NCBI GenBank assembly: GCA_017522785.1
Contig: JAFWYF010000010.1
Span: forward strand, 1 to 64,000
Direction of reading: 5' to 3'
Length of the DNA: 64,000 nt
DNA from: Bacteroidaceae bacterium
GTDB lineage: Bacteria; Bacteroidota; Bacteroidia; Bacteroidales; Bacteroidaceae
Positions 57,001-64,000 of this stretch are shown piece after piece. Both the position numbers and the translations under genes were made by a program. Numbering within the stretch: the stretch's first letter is position 1; each line of letters starts with the position of its first letter. The notes under the pieces were generated by a model. It had not been told where the DNA came from. It made no database searches and saw only the letters and a program-made list of their open reading frames with translations.

Positions 57001-57312
57001 TTTATCGGTGTCGATATAGACGTAGGAGTTCATCCAAATGCCATTATAGGAAAGATTAAGAGCAACTGTTTCTCCGGCACCTACTTTCATGATAACAGAT
57101 GAAGATTTGTCCACCCAACACTGTTTTTTTTCAGTATCACTTAATGATAGAACATTTGTGGCATGGTTAGGGTAGGATGGGCTCGATAGAGTAATAGACG
57201 TAATCTCTCTATCATTACGCGTTCTTGTGCCGGTGAATGATGGTGTGTAGTCCTGCGCCATCATATATGTAAATCCGGCCAACATAGAAAAAAAGAATAG
57301 AAGTTTTCTCAT
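54058..57312 (-). CDS. Secreted multidomain sialidase (1084 aa)
   Basis: An exo-sialidase of the BNR/Asp-box type (GH33), releasing sialic acid from host glycans. I start at 57312 (MRKLLFFFSMLAGFTYMMAQ), which gives a signal peptide ending near residue 20. An N-terminal GEVED-like beta domain (about 25-220), a ricin/chitobiase-like middle region (about 230-400) and a linker precede the catalytic part. The Arg-Ile-Pro motif (YRIPAIA) is near 545, and Asp boxes are SNDNGKTWKE near 589, YSDNNGATWTEP near 659 and YSDDFGGSWK near 730. The C-terminal TIYDLTGRRI...GIYIINGKKVIIK resembles the sorting-type tails of Bacteroidales secreted proteins. A single gene; no sialic acid catabolism genes are in the window. 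Confidence 0.9.
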   Translation of the reverse strand: MRKLLFFFSMLAGFTYMMAQDYTPSFTGTRTRNDREITSITLSSPSYPNHATNVLSLSDTEKKQCWVDKSSSVIMKVGAGETVALNLSYNGIWMNSYVYIDTDKNGFQASIADGSNFLPAGDLLSYSFYNNNSSSDENGWNSIGNTISSDNRYVTTLPSFTVPETKGTYRMRIKLDWCNIDPAGDKDGKFQDFMENGGHIVDVTLEVAERLQTVSKIFESTTIESNEFANNTTWYTLQIGATGLVIDNNENATHIALDDYISDPSNDSHLWAFVGDNTDGYRLYNKATGTSMVLAAPIEMIGETGKNSHPILVDAEKLPVGYTDMWLFTSSTDVTGDGNYYYMYEKNNPANKVNNRDGKLAFWNKGADAGSTLNVRVAITEYRININDGEWTKSNNEKTWASEWKSTKEPNLTLSVSKNNMTSYNGNGDIQLFTCLDNAATNGVNSSVYTISAANEYSIVGYSFDFLSSGTDNITITPMGGESVSANATTAQNINFVAEEKTNAVQFTVSAPSAIFANTSNFYVQVVRNTPIVESSFDVFITNSGAIPYRIPAIATAYNGDVIAVADYRHSGSDIGIVHNGRIDLHARISNDNGKTWKEKFSVVNGQGGSSPDFMHVGFGDPCIVADRESSRVLILSCAGNVSFPSGTRDVHQNIARFYSDNNGATWTEPDDIAESIYSQFDNSKNHGPIKAMFIGSGKIHQSRYVKTDKYYRLYCAVLARNVSGTYVNFVLYSDDFGGSWKVLGGVETSPIPNNADEPKVDELPNGNIVISSRCTGGRHYNIFTFTDATKAEGSWGTRATSNSSVDGVVALNNSCNGEIMILPVVRNEDNAEMWIALQSLPLGSGRTNVGIYYKELATESDYNTPANFAKDWDGYYQSSMIGSAYSTMCLQKDNTIAFLYEESTYGADYTIKYKNYTLEQITDDAYSLDWNRLPVTPNSLVPKSIVPDAENDIEELRNISLTFAKDITINTGKSVKLVGDDNQNVEITVAINSEDSKVLDITVIGTVSAGEYKLTIEESALTATDNTFNPELNYIFNVITSTGIENVIIEDCEPTIYDLTGRRIDFVTSPGIYIINGKKVIIK

Positions 57313-57496
57313 ATTATTTGGTTTTAACTCAGGCTCCAAATTGTAATATAAGACAACCGAGAGCGGAGCCAATTTATCCCGATTTGCCCATAAGAATTAT
57401 TTACTCGCGCTAAAAATAATAAAATTATAATATTATTAAATATACAAGAGGCTAATATTTATATTTTCAGAGATGTTTTGTTAAATTTTAACATAT

Positions 57497-57535
57497 AAAA
57501 AACATCGAAGCCACATTTATGTAACTTCGATGTTT
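57497..57535 (-). terminator. Terminator of the phoH-purC-aroE operon
   Basis: An 11-bp stem (57500-57510 and 57525-57535, core catcgaag/cttcgatg) with an inner acat/atgt pairing lies 22 bases after the aroE stop on the minus strand and is followed there by a T run. Confidence 0.8.
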
Positions 57536-57557
57536 AAAAATAAATATGTATTGGAAA

Positions 57558-58307
57558 CTACTTATTCCATATTTCCCACGATGCTAGAGCTTGTAAATAC
57601 CACATTTCATAACCACTTTTTGTCATAGCACCATTTTCTGCGCCTTTCTGTAGAAAAAGGGTATTTTCGGGATTATAGACAACATCGTACAACAGATGTT
57701 TCGAAGTAAGCATCTCATAAGGAATATCCGGGCACATATCAATACCATGTCCAACCATGCCGAGTGGTGTACAATTTACAATTAATGTATGTTCACGCAT
57801 AATCTCGGCAGTAAGTTCTTTGTATGTAAGGATATTTTCGCCCGTATTACGTGAGACAAAAAGATGCTCGATACCAAGAGTCCTTAACGAGTAGGATACG
57901 GCTTTAGATACACCACCTGTACCCAATATAAGCGCTTTTGAATGTACCCCTTTTGTTAATGGTTCCAATGAACGAGTAAATCCTATGACATCACTATTAT
58001 ATCCTGTAAGATGTGGAATTCCATTTACATCACGAGTAACCTTTACGACATTTACTGCTTGGATTGCTTTAGCTTCGTCACTTATCTCGTCGAGACAATT
58101 CATTACTTGTTGTTTGTAGGGTATAGTTACATTAAAACCAACAAGTTCGCTATGCTCTGACAAAATATGTGGTAATTCTGTTATTTCGCTTATTTCAAAA
58201 GGTCTATATTCAGCATCTATCCCCTCATCCTTAAATTTCTTATTAAAGAATGCTGGTGATGCCGACTGTCCTAATGGATAACCAATTATCCCAAACTCTT
58301 TTTTCAT
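57558..58307 (-). CDS. aroE: Shikimate dehydrogenase
   Basis: AroE reduces 3-dehydroshikimate with NADPH in aromatic amino acid synthesis. The shikimate pocket NVTIPYKQ with its Lys (about 59-66), the Rossmann loop GTGGVSKAV (about 129-137) and the C-terminal Gln region (SGYEMWYLQALASWEIW) are visible. It is 249 residues, slightly short of the usual 270 but complete. Last gene of the phoH-purC-aroE operon. Confidence 0.94.
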   Translation of the reverse strand: MKKEFGIIGYPLGQSASPAFFNKKFKDEGIDAEYRPFEISEITELPHILSEHSELVGFNVTIPYKQQVMNCLDEISDEAKAIQAVNVVKVTRDVNGIPHLTGYNSDVIGFTRSLEPLTKGVHSKALILGTGGVSKAVSYSLRTLGIEHLFVSRNTGENILTYKELTAEIMREHTLIVNCTPLGMVGHGIDMCPDIPYEMLTSKHLLYDVVYNPENTLFLQKGAENGAMTKSGYEMWYLQALASWEIWNK

Positions 58308-58347
58308 ACTCTTGCTATAGCGAATGTGATAAACAGTATTGAATCTC

Positions 58348-59292
58348 CTATTTCAGATATTCCGAAACATTCTTTTCAATACGCTCGGCAATATTGGAAC
58401 ACTCTTCTTTTACAAATTTCTCTCCTGTGATATTTTCGTATAATTCAATATAACGGTTGCTAATGCTCTCAACAATAGCATCTGTCATTTCGGGTACTTG
58501 TTGTCCCTCTTTTCCTTGGAAACCATTGTCCATGAGCCACTCACGTACAAACTCTTTAGAAAGTTGTTTCTGTGGTTCTCCTTTCTCAAACTTTTCCTGA
58601 TAACCATCGGCATAGAAGTAGCGACTGCTGTCGGGAGTATGAATTTCGTCCATGAGATATATTGTACCGTTATGTTTGCCAAATTCATATTTGGTATCAA
58701 CAAGTATCAAACCTCGTTCTGCAGCAATCTCTGTTCCACGTTTAAAAAGGGCAAGTGTGTATTTCTCCAACAATGCATACTCTTCGGGAGTTGCAAGACC
58801 TTGTGCTAAAATTTCCTCTTTAGAAATATCTGCATCGTGTTCTCCTATTTCTGCTTTTGTTGTGGGAGTGATAATTGGTTCTGGGAATTTTTGGTTCTCT
58901 TTCATTCCTTCGGGCAATTTAACTCCGCATATCTCACGCACACCATTTTTATATGCACGCCAAGCCGAACCACAAAGATATCCGCGAACAATCATCTCAA
59001 CAGGAAATCCTTCGCACATAACACCTACGGTTACCATAGGGTCGGGTGTTGCAAGTTTCCAATTGGGGCAAATATCTGCTGTTGCATCAAGGAATTTTGC
59101 CGCAATCTGGTTTAACATTTGTCCTTTAAAAGGAATTCCTTTGGGAAGAACAACATCAAAAGCAGATATGCGGTCTGTTGCAACCATGACCAATTTATCT
59201 CCATTGACATTATATACATCGCGTACTTTTCCATGATATACGCTTACCTGTTTCTCGAAATTAAATTCAGTGTTGGTTAATGCTATTGCCAT
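58348..59292 (-). CDS. purC: SAICAR synthase
   Basis: PurC joins CAIR and aspartate using ATP in purine synthesis. Motifs: [22 protein letters not shown] at the N-terminus (residues 19 on), [34 protein letters not shown] and [20 protein letters not shown]. At 314 residues it is the longer, yeast-like type. In Bacteroides a menaquinone methyltransferase gene often lies between purC and aroE; here only 40 bases separate them. Confidence 0.96.
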   Translation of the reverse strand: MAIALTNTEFNFEKQVSVYHGKVRDVYNVNGDKLVMVATDRISAFDVVLPKGIPFKGQMLNQIAAKFLDATADICPNWKLATPDPMVTVGVMCEGFPVEMIVRGYLCGSAWRAYKNGVREICGVKLPEGMKENQKFPEPIITPTTKAEIGEHDADISKEEILAQGLATPEEYALLEKYTLALFKRGTEIAAERGLILVDTKYEFGKHNGTIYLMDEIHTPDSSRYFYADGYQEKFEKGEPQKQLSKEFVREWLMDNGFQGKEGQQVPEMTDAIVESISNRYIELYENITGEKFVKEECSNIAERIEKNVSEYLK

Positions 59293-59322
59293 TTCTATAT
59301 ATTTTAAATTAAAAACTGTGTT

Positions 59323-60270
59323 TTATTCTTTTGTCGCTTTGTCGTATGCATCATAAGCATCTACAATGCGTGTTACCAATTTGTGGCGTACAATATCTTT
59401 TTTATTTAATGTAACAAAACCAATTCCGGGAACATCCTTTAGAATATGTAATGCCTGTGTCAATCCCGATGTCTGTTTTTGTGGTAGGTCTATCTGAGTG
59501 AGGTCGCCTGTGATAATCATCTTAGTGTTGTTACCCATGCGTGTTAAGAACATTTTAATCTGTTGTGCAGTAGTATTTTGTGCTTCGTCAAGTATAACTA
59601 TTGCATCATTCAAAGTTCTTCCGCGCATAAAAGCTAAAGGAGCAATCTGTATAACATTCAAATCCATGTACTCTTTTAATTTTGCCATAGGTATCATATC
59701 TTCCAATGCATCGTACAACGGTTGAAGATAGGGGTCAATCTTGTCACGCATATCTCCCGGCAGAAAGCCTAATTTTTCACCGGCCTCTACTGCCGGGCGA
59801 CTCAATATTATTTTGCGTACCTCTCTATTTTTTAAAGCACGTACTGCTAATGCTATAGCTGTATAAGTTTTTCCGCTTCCGGCAGGTCCAACGGCAAAAA
59901 CCATATCATTTTTTCCAAATTCTTCAACAAGACGACATTGGTTCTCGCTACGAGGATAAATGGGTCGTCCGTTTACATTGTAAACAATAACGTTGCTGTC
60001 GCTACCTTTATCGCCACGCTTTCCATTTACAGAATCTATAATTGCCTCTTCGTTAATACAATTATATTTTATACAATATTCATTTAGTAATTCTATTACT
60101 TTATTAAAACGTTCCAGTTCTTCTTCATCTCCCATTGCCTTTATGATATTATCACGAGCAACTATGCGTAATTTTGGATGCAATTTCTTTAGCATCTGTA
60201 AATGCACATTATTTACTCCGTAAAAACTCACCGGGTCTATTCCTTCGAGAACTATATGACGCTCAATCAT
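59323..60270 (-). CDS. phoH: PhoH-like ATPase
   Basis: A cytosolic PhoH-family ATPase, probably acting on RNA. The P-loop GPAGSGKT is at 128-135, with the family's SRPAVEAGEKLGFLPGDMRD and ILDEAQNTT (Walker B) following. An N-terminal KH-like region precedes it. It is 315 residues, normal. First gene of the operon; a full consensus promoter lies just upstream. Confidence 0.94.
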   Translation of the reverse strand: MIERHIVLEGIDPVSFYGVNNVHLQMLKKLHPKLRIVARDNIIKAMGDEEELERFNKVIELLNEYCIKYNCINEEAIIDSVNGKRGDKGSDSNVIVYNVNGRPIYPRSENQCRLVEEFGKNDMVFAVGPAGSGKTYTAIALAVRALKNREVRKIILSRPAVEAGEKLGFLPGDMRDKIDPYLQPLYDALEDMIPMAKLKEYMDLNVIQIAPLAFMRGRTLNDAIVILDEAQNTTAQQIKMFLTRMGNNTKMIITGDLTQIDLPQKQTSGLTQALHILKDVPGIGFVTLNKKDIVRHKLVTRIVDAYDAYDKATKE

Positions 60271-60318
60271 TTAAATGTATAATGTATTATGGATGTTATT
60301 GATTACATATTATTTCTG

Positions 60319-60350
60319 CGAAGATAGACAAATCTCCTTTTTTTGCCAAA
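60319..60350 (-). promoter_or_regulatory. Promoter of phoH-purC-aroE
   Basis: On the minus strand TTTG (60347-60350) and TATCTTCG (60319-60326) are spaced by 20 bases, a good match to the Bacteroidetes consensus. It lies about 50 bases before phoH. Confidence 0.7.
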
Positions 60351-60459
60351 TATTTAGAAACCGATTTCGCGACGAACTATTCAAAAGATTTACTATTATT
60401 TGTAATGAATTTTAGTTAAAGAAAATATTTCTATTTTTTTTGAAATTTTATGCAAAAAA

Positions 60460-60490
60460 TTTGCTCTTAATATTCTTCCTAATATATTTG
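60460..60490 (+). promoter_or_regulatory. Promoter of hppA
   Basis: TTTG (60460-60463) and TATATTTG (60483-60490) are spaced by 19 bases, a full consensus match, 42 bases before the start codon. Confidence 0.8.
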
Positions 60491-60532
60491 CAAACAGAAT
60501 CACGAATATTTTTAACATAAAATAGTAAAGTT

Positions 60533-62731
60533 ATGGACTACAATGTTTTATTTTGGTTTGTGCCGATGGCATCTATTTTGGCACTTGTTTTTGCTTGGTA
60601 TTTTTACAAGCAGATGAAAAAGGAGAGTGAAGGAACTGAACGTATGGCATACATAGCAGCCGCAGTACGCAAAGGTGCCATGGCATATCTGAAACAACAA
60701 TATAAAATTGTTATAATAGTATTTGTTTCGTTGGCTATTGTATTTGCCATAATGGCATATATTTTCCATATTCAAAATGAATGGGTTCCGTTTGCATTTT
60801 TGACTGGTGGTCTTTTCAGTGGACTATCCGGCTTTTTAGGAATGAAAACCGCGACATACGCATCGGCACGTACTGCGAATGCGGCACGTCGTTCCATGAA
60901 CAGTGGCCTGCGTATGGCATTTCGTAGTGGCGCTGTAATGGGATTGATTGTCGTTGGACTTGGTCTGTTGGATATATCTGTATGGTATCTTATTTTAGAT
61001 GCGGTTATTCCTGCTGATGCCAACAATGCGGGGATGAAATTATGTATCATAACAACAACTATGCTAACATTTGGTATGGGTGCATCTACTCAGGCTCTTT
61101 TTGCTCGTGTTGGTGGTGGTATATATACAAAGGCTGCCGATGTTGGTGCCGACCTTGTTGGAAAAACAGAATATAATATTCCAGAAGACGACCCACGTAA
61201 CCCTGCAACAATTGCCGACAATGTAGGAGACAATGTTGGCGACGTTGCCGGAATGGGCGCCGACCTATACGAAAGCTATTGTGGTTCAATTCTTTCAACA
61301 GCAGCTCTTGGTGCCGCAGCATTTGCTAGCGAGGGTAGTGCAATTCAGACAAAAGCAGTTTTTGCTCCAATGCTCATTGCGGCTGTAGGAATTCTATTGT
61401 CAATTATTGGTATTTTCTCGGTACACACAAAAGAGGATGCTGATGTCAAAAAGCTGATTGGCGCATTATCACGAGGTACAAACCTATCCTCTTTGCTAAT
61501 TGTTATTGCCACATTTGCGATACTATATTTGCTTGGCATTGAGAACTGGATTGGTCTTTCCATGTCTGTAGTAGTTGGTTTGATTGTCGGAGTTGTCATT
61601 GGACGCTCAACCGAATATTATACATCTCAATCCTACAAACCCACACGAAAAGTTTCTGAAGCCGGTCTCACAGGCCCTGCAACAGTAATAATTTCGGGAA
61701 TGGGATTAGGAATGCTTTCTACTGCAATACCTGTATTGGCTGTGGTCATTGGAATATTACTGTCATATATGTTTGCAACCGGGTTCAATGCCGACCCATC
61801 AAATATTACAATAGGTCTTTATGGTATTGCAATTGCATCTGTTGGTATGTTATCGACACTTGGTATAACTCTTGCTACAGATGCTTACGGCCCCATTGCC
61901 GACAATGCCGGAGGTAACGCTGAAATGAGTGGTTTGGAGCCGGAAGTTCGTCGCCGTACCGACGCGCTCGATTCTTTGGGAAATACAACAGCTGCTACCG
62001 GCAAAGGATTTGCTATAGGTTCAGCTGCGCTCACTGCTTTGGCATTGCTGGCATCTTATATAGAAGAGATACGTATTGCTATGGAGCGTAACACCCCCGA
62101 CATGCTTATTAACGGGAAGCCACTAATGGAGGCTAATATTTCCGATTTTATGCAATACTTTAATGTTACACTAATGAACCCTACAGTTCTATGTGGTATA
62201 TTTATTGGCGCTATGATGGCATTCCTTTTCTGCGGACTTACCATGAATGCCGTTGGTCGTGCTGCACAGAAAATGGTTGCCGAAGTACGTCGTCAATTCC
62301 AAACAATAAAGGGTATATTAGAAGGAAAGGCCGAACCCGATTATTCTCGTTGTGTAGAAATTTCCACTCGTGGAGCACAACAAGAGATGATTCTTCCATC
62401 GTTGCTTGCAATTGCCGCACCTATTATCACCGGTGTCGTATTAGGTGTTTCGGGCGTTATAGGTTTGCTAATAGGCAGTTTGTCGGCAGGATTCCTTTTG
62501 GCAGTATTTTTGGCAAATGCAGGTGGCGCATGGGATAATGCAAAAAAATATGTCGAAGAGGGCAACTTTGGTGGCAAAGGTAGCGACACACACAAGGCAA
62601 CAGTTGTTGGCGATACAGTTGGAGACCCATGTAAAGATACATCAGGCCCAAGCCTTAATATTCTTATAAAGTTAATGAGTATGGTCGCTATTGTAATGTC
62701 GGGATTAACTCTTGCATTCAGCATTCTGTAA
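60533..62731 (+). CDS. hppA: K+-type ion-pumping membrane pyrophosphatase
   Basis: A membrane PPase that uses pyrophosphate hydrolysis to pump H+ and/or Na+. The substrate motif [12 protein letters not shown] and [19 protein letters not shown] are complete. The potassium-dependence site reads [10 protein letters not shown], with Ala487 and Gly490, the K+-dependent form (the K+-independent form has Lys and Thr there). About 16 membrane helices; 732 residues. A related Bacteroides enzyme is reported to pump both Na+ and H+, so the ion here should not be assumed to be H+ only. It has its own promoter. Confidence 0.95.
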   Translation: MDYNVLFWFVPMASILALVFAWYFYKQMKKESEGTERMAYIAAAVRKGAMAYLKQQYKIVIIVFVSLAIVFAIMAYIFHIQNEWVPFAFLTGGLFSGLSGFLGMKTATYASARTANAARRSMNSGLRMAFRSGAVMGLIVVGLGLLDISVWYLILDAVIPADANNAGMKLCIITTTMLTFGMGASTQALFARVGGGIYTKAADVGADLVGKTEYNIPEDDPRNPATIADNVGDNVGDVAGMGADLYESYCGSILSTAALGAAAFASEGSAIQTKAVFAPMLIAAVGILLSIIGIFSVHTKEDADVKKLIGALSRGTNLSSLLIVIATFAILYLLGIENWIGLSMSVVVGLIVGVVIGRSTEYYTSQSYKPTRKVSEAGLTGPATVIISGMGLGMLSTAIPVLAVVIGILLSYMFATGFNADPSNITIGLYGIAIASVGMLSTLGITLATDAYGPIADNAGGNAEMSGLEPEVRRRTDALDSLGNTTAATGKGFAIGSAALTALALLASYIEEIRIAMERNTPDMLINGKPLMEANISDFMQYFNVTLMNPTVLCGIFIGAMMAFLFCGLTMNAVGRAAQKMVAEVRRQFQTIKGILEGKAEPDYSRCVEISTRGAQQEMILPSLLAIAAPIITGVVLGVSGVIGLLIGSLSAGFLLAVFLANAGGAWDNAKKYVEEGNFGGKGSDTHKATVVGDTVGDPCKDTSGPSLNILIKLMSMVAIVMSGLTLAFSIL

Positions 62732-62739
62732 TACTAATT

Positions 62740-62771
62740 TTTGCTTGTTTAGTTAAAACAGATTACCTTTG
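62740..62771 (+). promoter_or_regulatory. Promoter of the UPF0597 gene
   Basis: TTTG (62740-62743) and TACCTTTG (62764-62771) are spaced by 20 bases, a consensus match. The 15-base word at 62761-62775 is identical to that before the glycogen synthase gene. Confidence 0.8.
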
Positions 62772-62815
62772 TCGATAGATTCATAAAGTAATATATTGCA
62801 AAGAAAATATCATAT

Positions 62816-64000
62816 ATGTTATCGGTCGAAATAAGAAAAGAGATTATTGCTCTTATAAATCGTGAGGTTGTACCGGCAATGGGATGTACCGAACCTATCG
62901 CTGTATCGTTATGCACTGCAAAAGCAAAAGAGATATTGGGTGTTGTTCCCGAAAAAATAGATGTCTCTTTGAGTCCTAATGTGCTAAAAAACGCAATGGG
63001 AGTAGGAATTCCGGGTACAAACATGATAGGATTACCAATTGCAGTTGCATTGGGAGCTATTGTTGGACGTTCTGAATATCAACTAGAGGTGTTGAGAGAT
63101 ACAACGCCCGAAGCTGTAGAGCAGGGAAGCAGAATGATTGACGAGGAGCGTATAAGCGTTGGTGTAAAACAAGGTGCATGCGACATGCTTTACATTGAGG
63201 TAAAAGTTTCGGGTAACAACCACGATGCTGTTGCGATAATTTCGGGAGCACACACAAATTTTGTCTATTTAGAAAAAGATGGAGAAGTAATTCTGGACTC
63301 TCGAACATCTGCTGAGAAAAACGAAACATCCGACAACGACCTTTCATTAAATCTTAGGACTGTTTGGGATTTTGCAACTACAGCTCCGGTAGATGAGTTA
63401 CAATTCATATTACAAGCACGCAACCTTAACAAGAATGCGGCCGAAGAATCTTTAAAAGGCGAGTGGGGGCATTGCTTGGGTCGTACCCTTCGCAATACAT
63501 CCAAATTAGATATTATGGGTAATAGCACATTCCTACATATGCTATCATATACCTCGGCGGCATGTGATGCACGAATGGGCGGTGCAAAAATTCCCGTAAT
63601 GAGCAATTCTGGAAGTGGAAATCAAGGTATAGCATCGACTTTGCCGGTTGTTGTATATGCAGAAGAAACAAATGCCACAGAAGAGCAACTTATTCGCGCA
63701 CTCATTCTAAGCCACCTTACTGTTATATATATTAAACAGAGTTTAGGACGTCTATCTGCACTTTGCGGTTGTGTAGTAGCCTCTACTGGTTCATCATGCG
63801 GAATAACTTATCTGATGGGAGGTGGATACGAAGAAGTTTCGATGGCGGTAAAGAATATGGTTGCAAACCTGACAGGTGTTATATGCGACGGCGCAAAACC
63901 AAGTTGTGCATTAAAGCTTGCAAGTGGTGTATCAACGGCAATGCTATCCGCAGTAATGGCTATGGAACATCGTTGTGTTACATCATTAGAAGGGATAATT
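62816..64000 (+). CDS. UPF0597 (L-cysteine desulfidase-like) protein, 3' end outside window
   Basis: The frame is open from ATG 62816 to the window edge, giving 395 residues (MLSVEIRKEIIALINREVVP at the start). AMGCTEPIAVSLCTAKAKE with Cys24 and the later CDGAKPSCALKLASG with Cys357 and Cys364 match the UPF0597/CyuA family, in which Cys residues bind a 4Fe-4S cluster. Known members break cysteine into pyruvate, ammonia and sulfide, and the fold is related to serine dehydratase alpha chains. The 3' end, probably a few tens of residues, lies beyond the window. Either cysteine or serine could be the substrate. Confidence 0.9.
   Translation, partial: MLSVEIRKEIIALINREVVPAMGCTEPIAVSLCTAKAKEILGVVPEKIDVSLSPNVLKNAMGVGIPGTNMIGLPIAVALGAIVGRSEYQLEVLRDTTPEAVEQGSRMIDEERISVGVKQGACDMLYIEVKVSGNNHDAVAIISGAHTNFVYLEKDGEVILDSRTSAEKNETSDNDLSLNLRTVWDFATTAPVDELQFILQARNLNKNAAEESLKGEWGHCLGRTLRNTSKLDIMGNSTFLHMLSYTSAACDARMGGAKIPVMSNSGSGNQGIASTLPVVVYAEETNATEEQLIRALILSHLTVIYIKQSLGRLSALCGCVVASTGSSCGITYLMGGGYEEVSMAVKNMVANLTGVICDGAKPSCALKLASGVSTAMLSAVMAMEHRCVTSLEGII

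Noticed and set aside
57312-57372. Upstream start for the sialidase gene
   Set aside because: The 20 extra residues would bury the signal peptide, which begins cleanly at 57312.

Overview
The window looks like a chromosome segment of a gut-type member of the order Bacteroidales. The evidence is the low-to-moderate G+C, the Bacteroidetes promoter form (-33 TTTG, about 19-20 bases, -7 TAnnTTTG) before many genes, the 11-subunit complex I operon without nuoE/F/G, the V-type ATPase operon with a DUF2764 gene, a eukaryote-type (GT3) glycogen synthase, a long-form PurF and a large secreted sialidase. I cannot name the species.

Layout. 1-9.3 kb is an accessory region: the 3' end of a DUF234-type ATPase, then a seven-gene minus-strand block. 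In transcription order this is a 1216-residue STAND-like NTPase with a nuclease-like N-terminus, a PD-(D/E)XK endonuclease-like protein, a short-chain dehydrogenase, a chloramphenicol-acetyltransferase-fold protein, a zinc alcohol dehydrogenase, a GIY-YIG nuclease and a small Cys-rich protein. A decayed second copy of the alcohol dehydrogenase 3' end lies just after the GIY-YIG gene, a scar suggesting that the GIY-YIG gene was inserted. From 9.3 kb on the content is core: galE; an EamA exporter; nuoABCDHIJKLMN (21.5-11.7 kb, minus); a ZIP transporter; purL; a split chromate transporter; a lon-tgt-lptG-DEAD helicase operon (33.8-27.6 kb, minus); a lipid kinase; trmN6; tRNA-Thr(CGU); purF and carB; a likely small RNA gene at 41.7-41.8 kb; the V-ATPase operon (42.0-49.5 kb); glycogen synthase and phosphorylase; a sialidase; phoH-purC-aroE (minus); a membrane pyrophosphatase; and the 5' part of a UPF0597 (cysteine desulfidase-like) gene.

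How the genes fit together. Energy conservation dominates: a complex I without its NADH-oxidising arm, a V-ATPase whose K subunit carries the known Na+-site residues, and a K+-type membrane pyrophosphatase all point to an anaerobe coupling ion gradients (probably partly Na+) to metabolism. purL, purF and purC are purine enzymes in separate units, and carB stands without carA. Glycogen synthase and phosphorylase form a storage pair, and the sialidase points to host glycan use.

The best candidates for something new are the nuclease/STAND/redox block with its insertion scar (0.9-9.1 kb), the independently promoted and terminated RNA at about 41.71-41.83 kb, the 36-codon leader unit before purF (36.09-36.29 kb), and the DUF2764 protein in the place of the V-ATPase stalk subunits.
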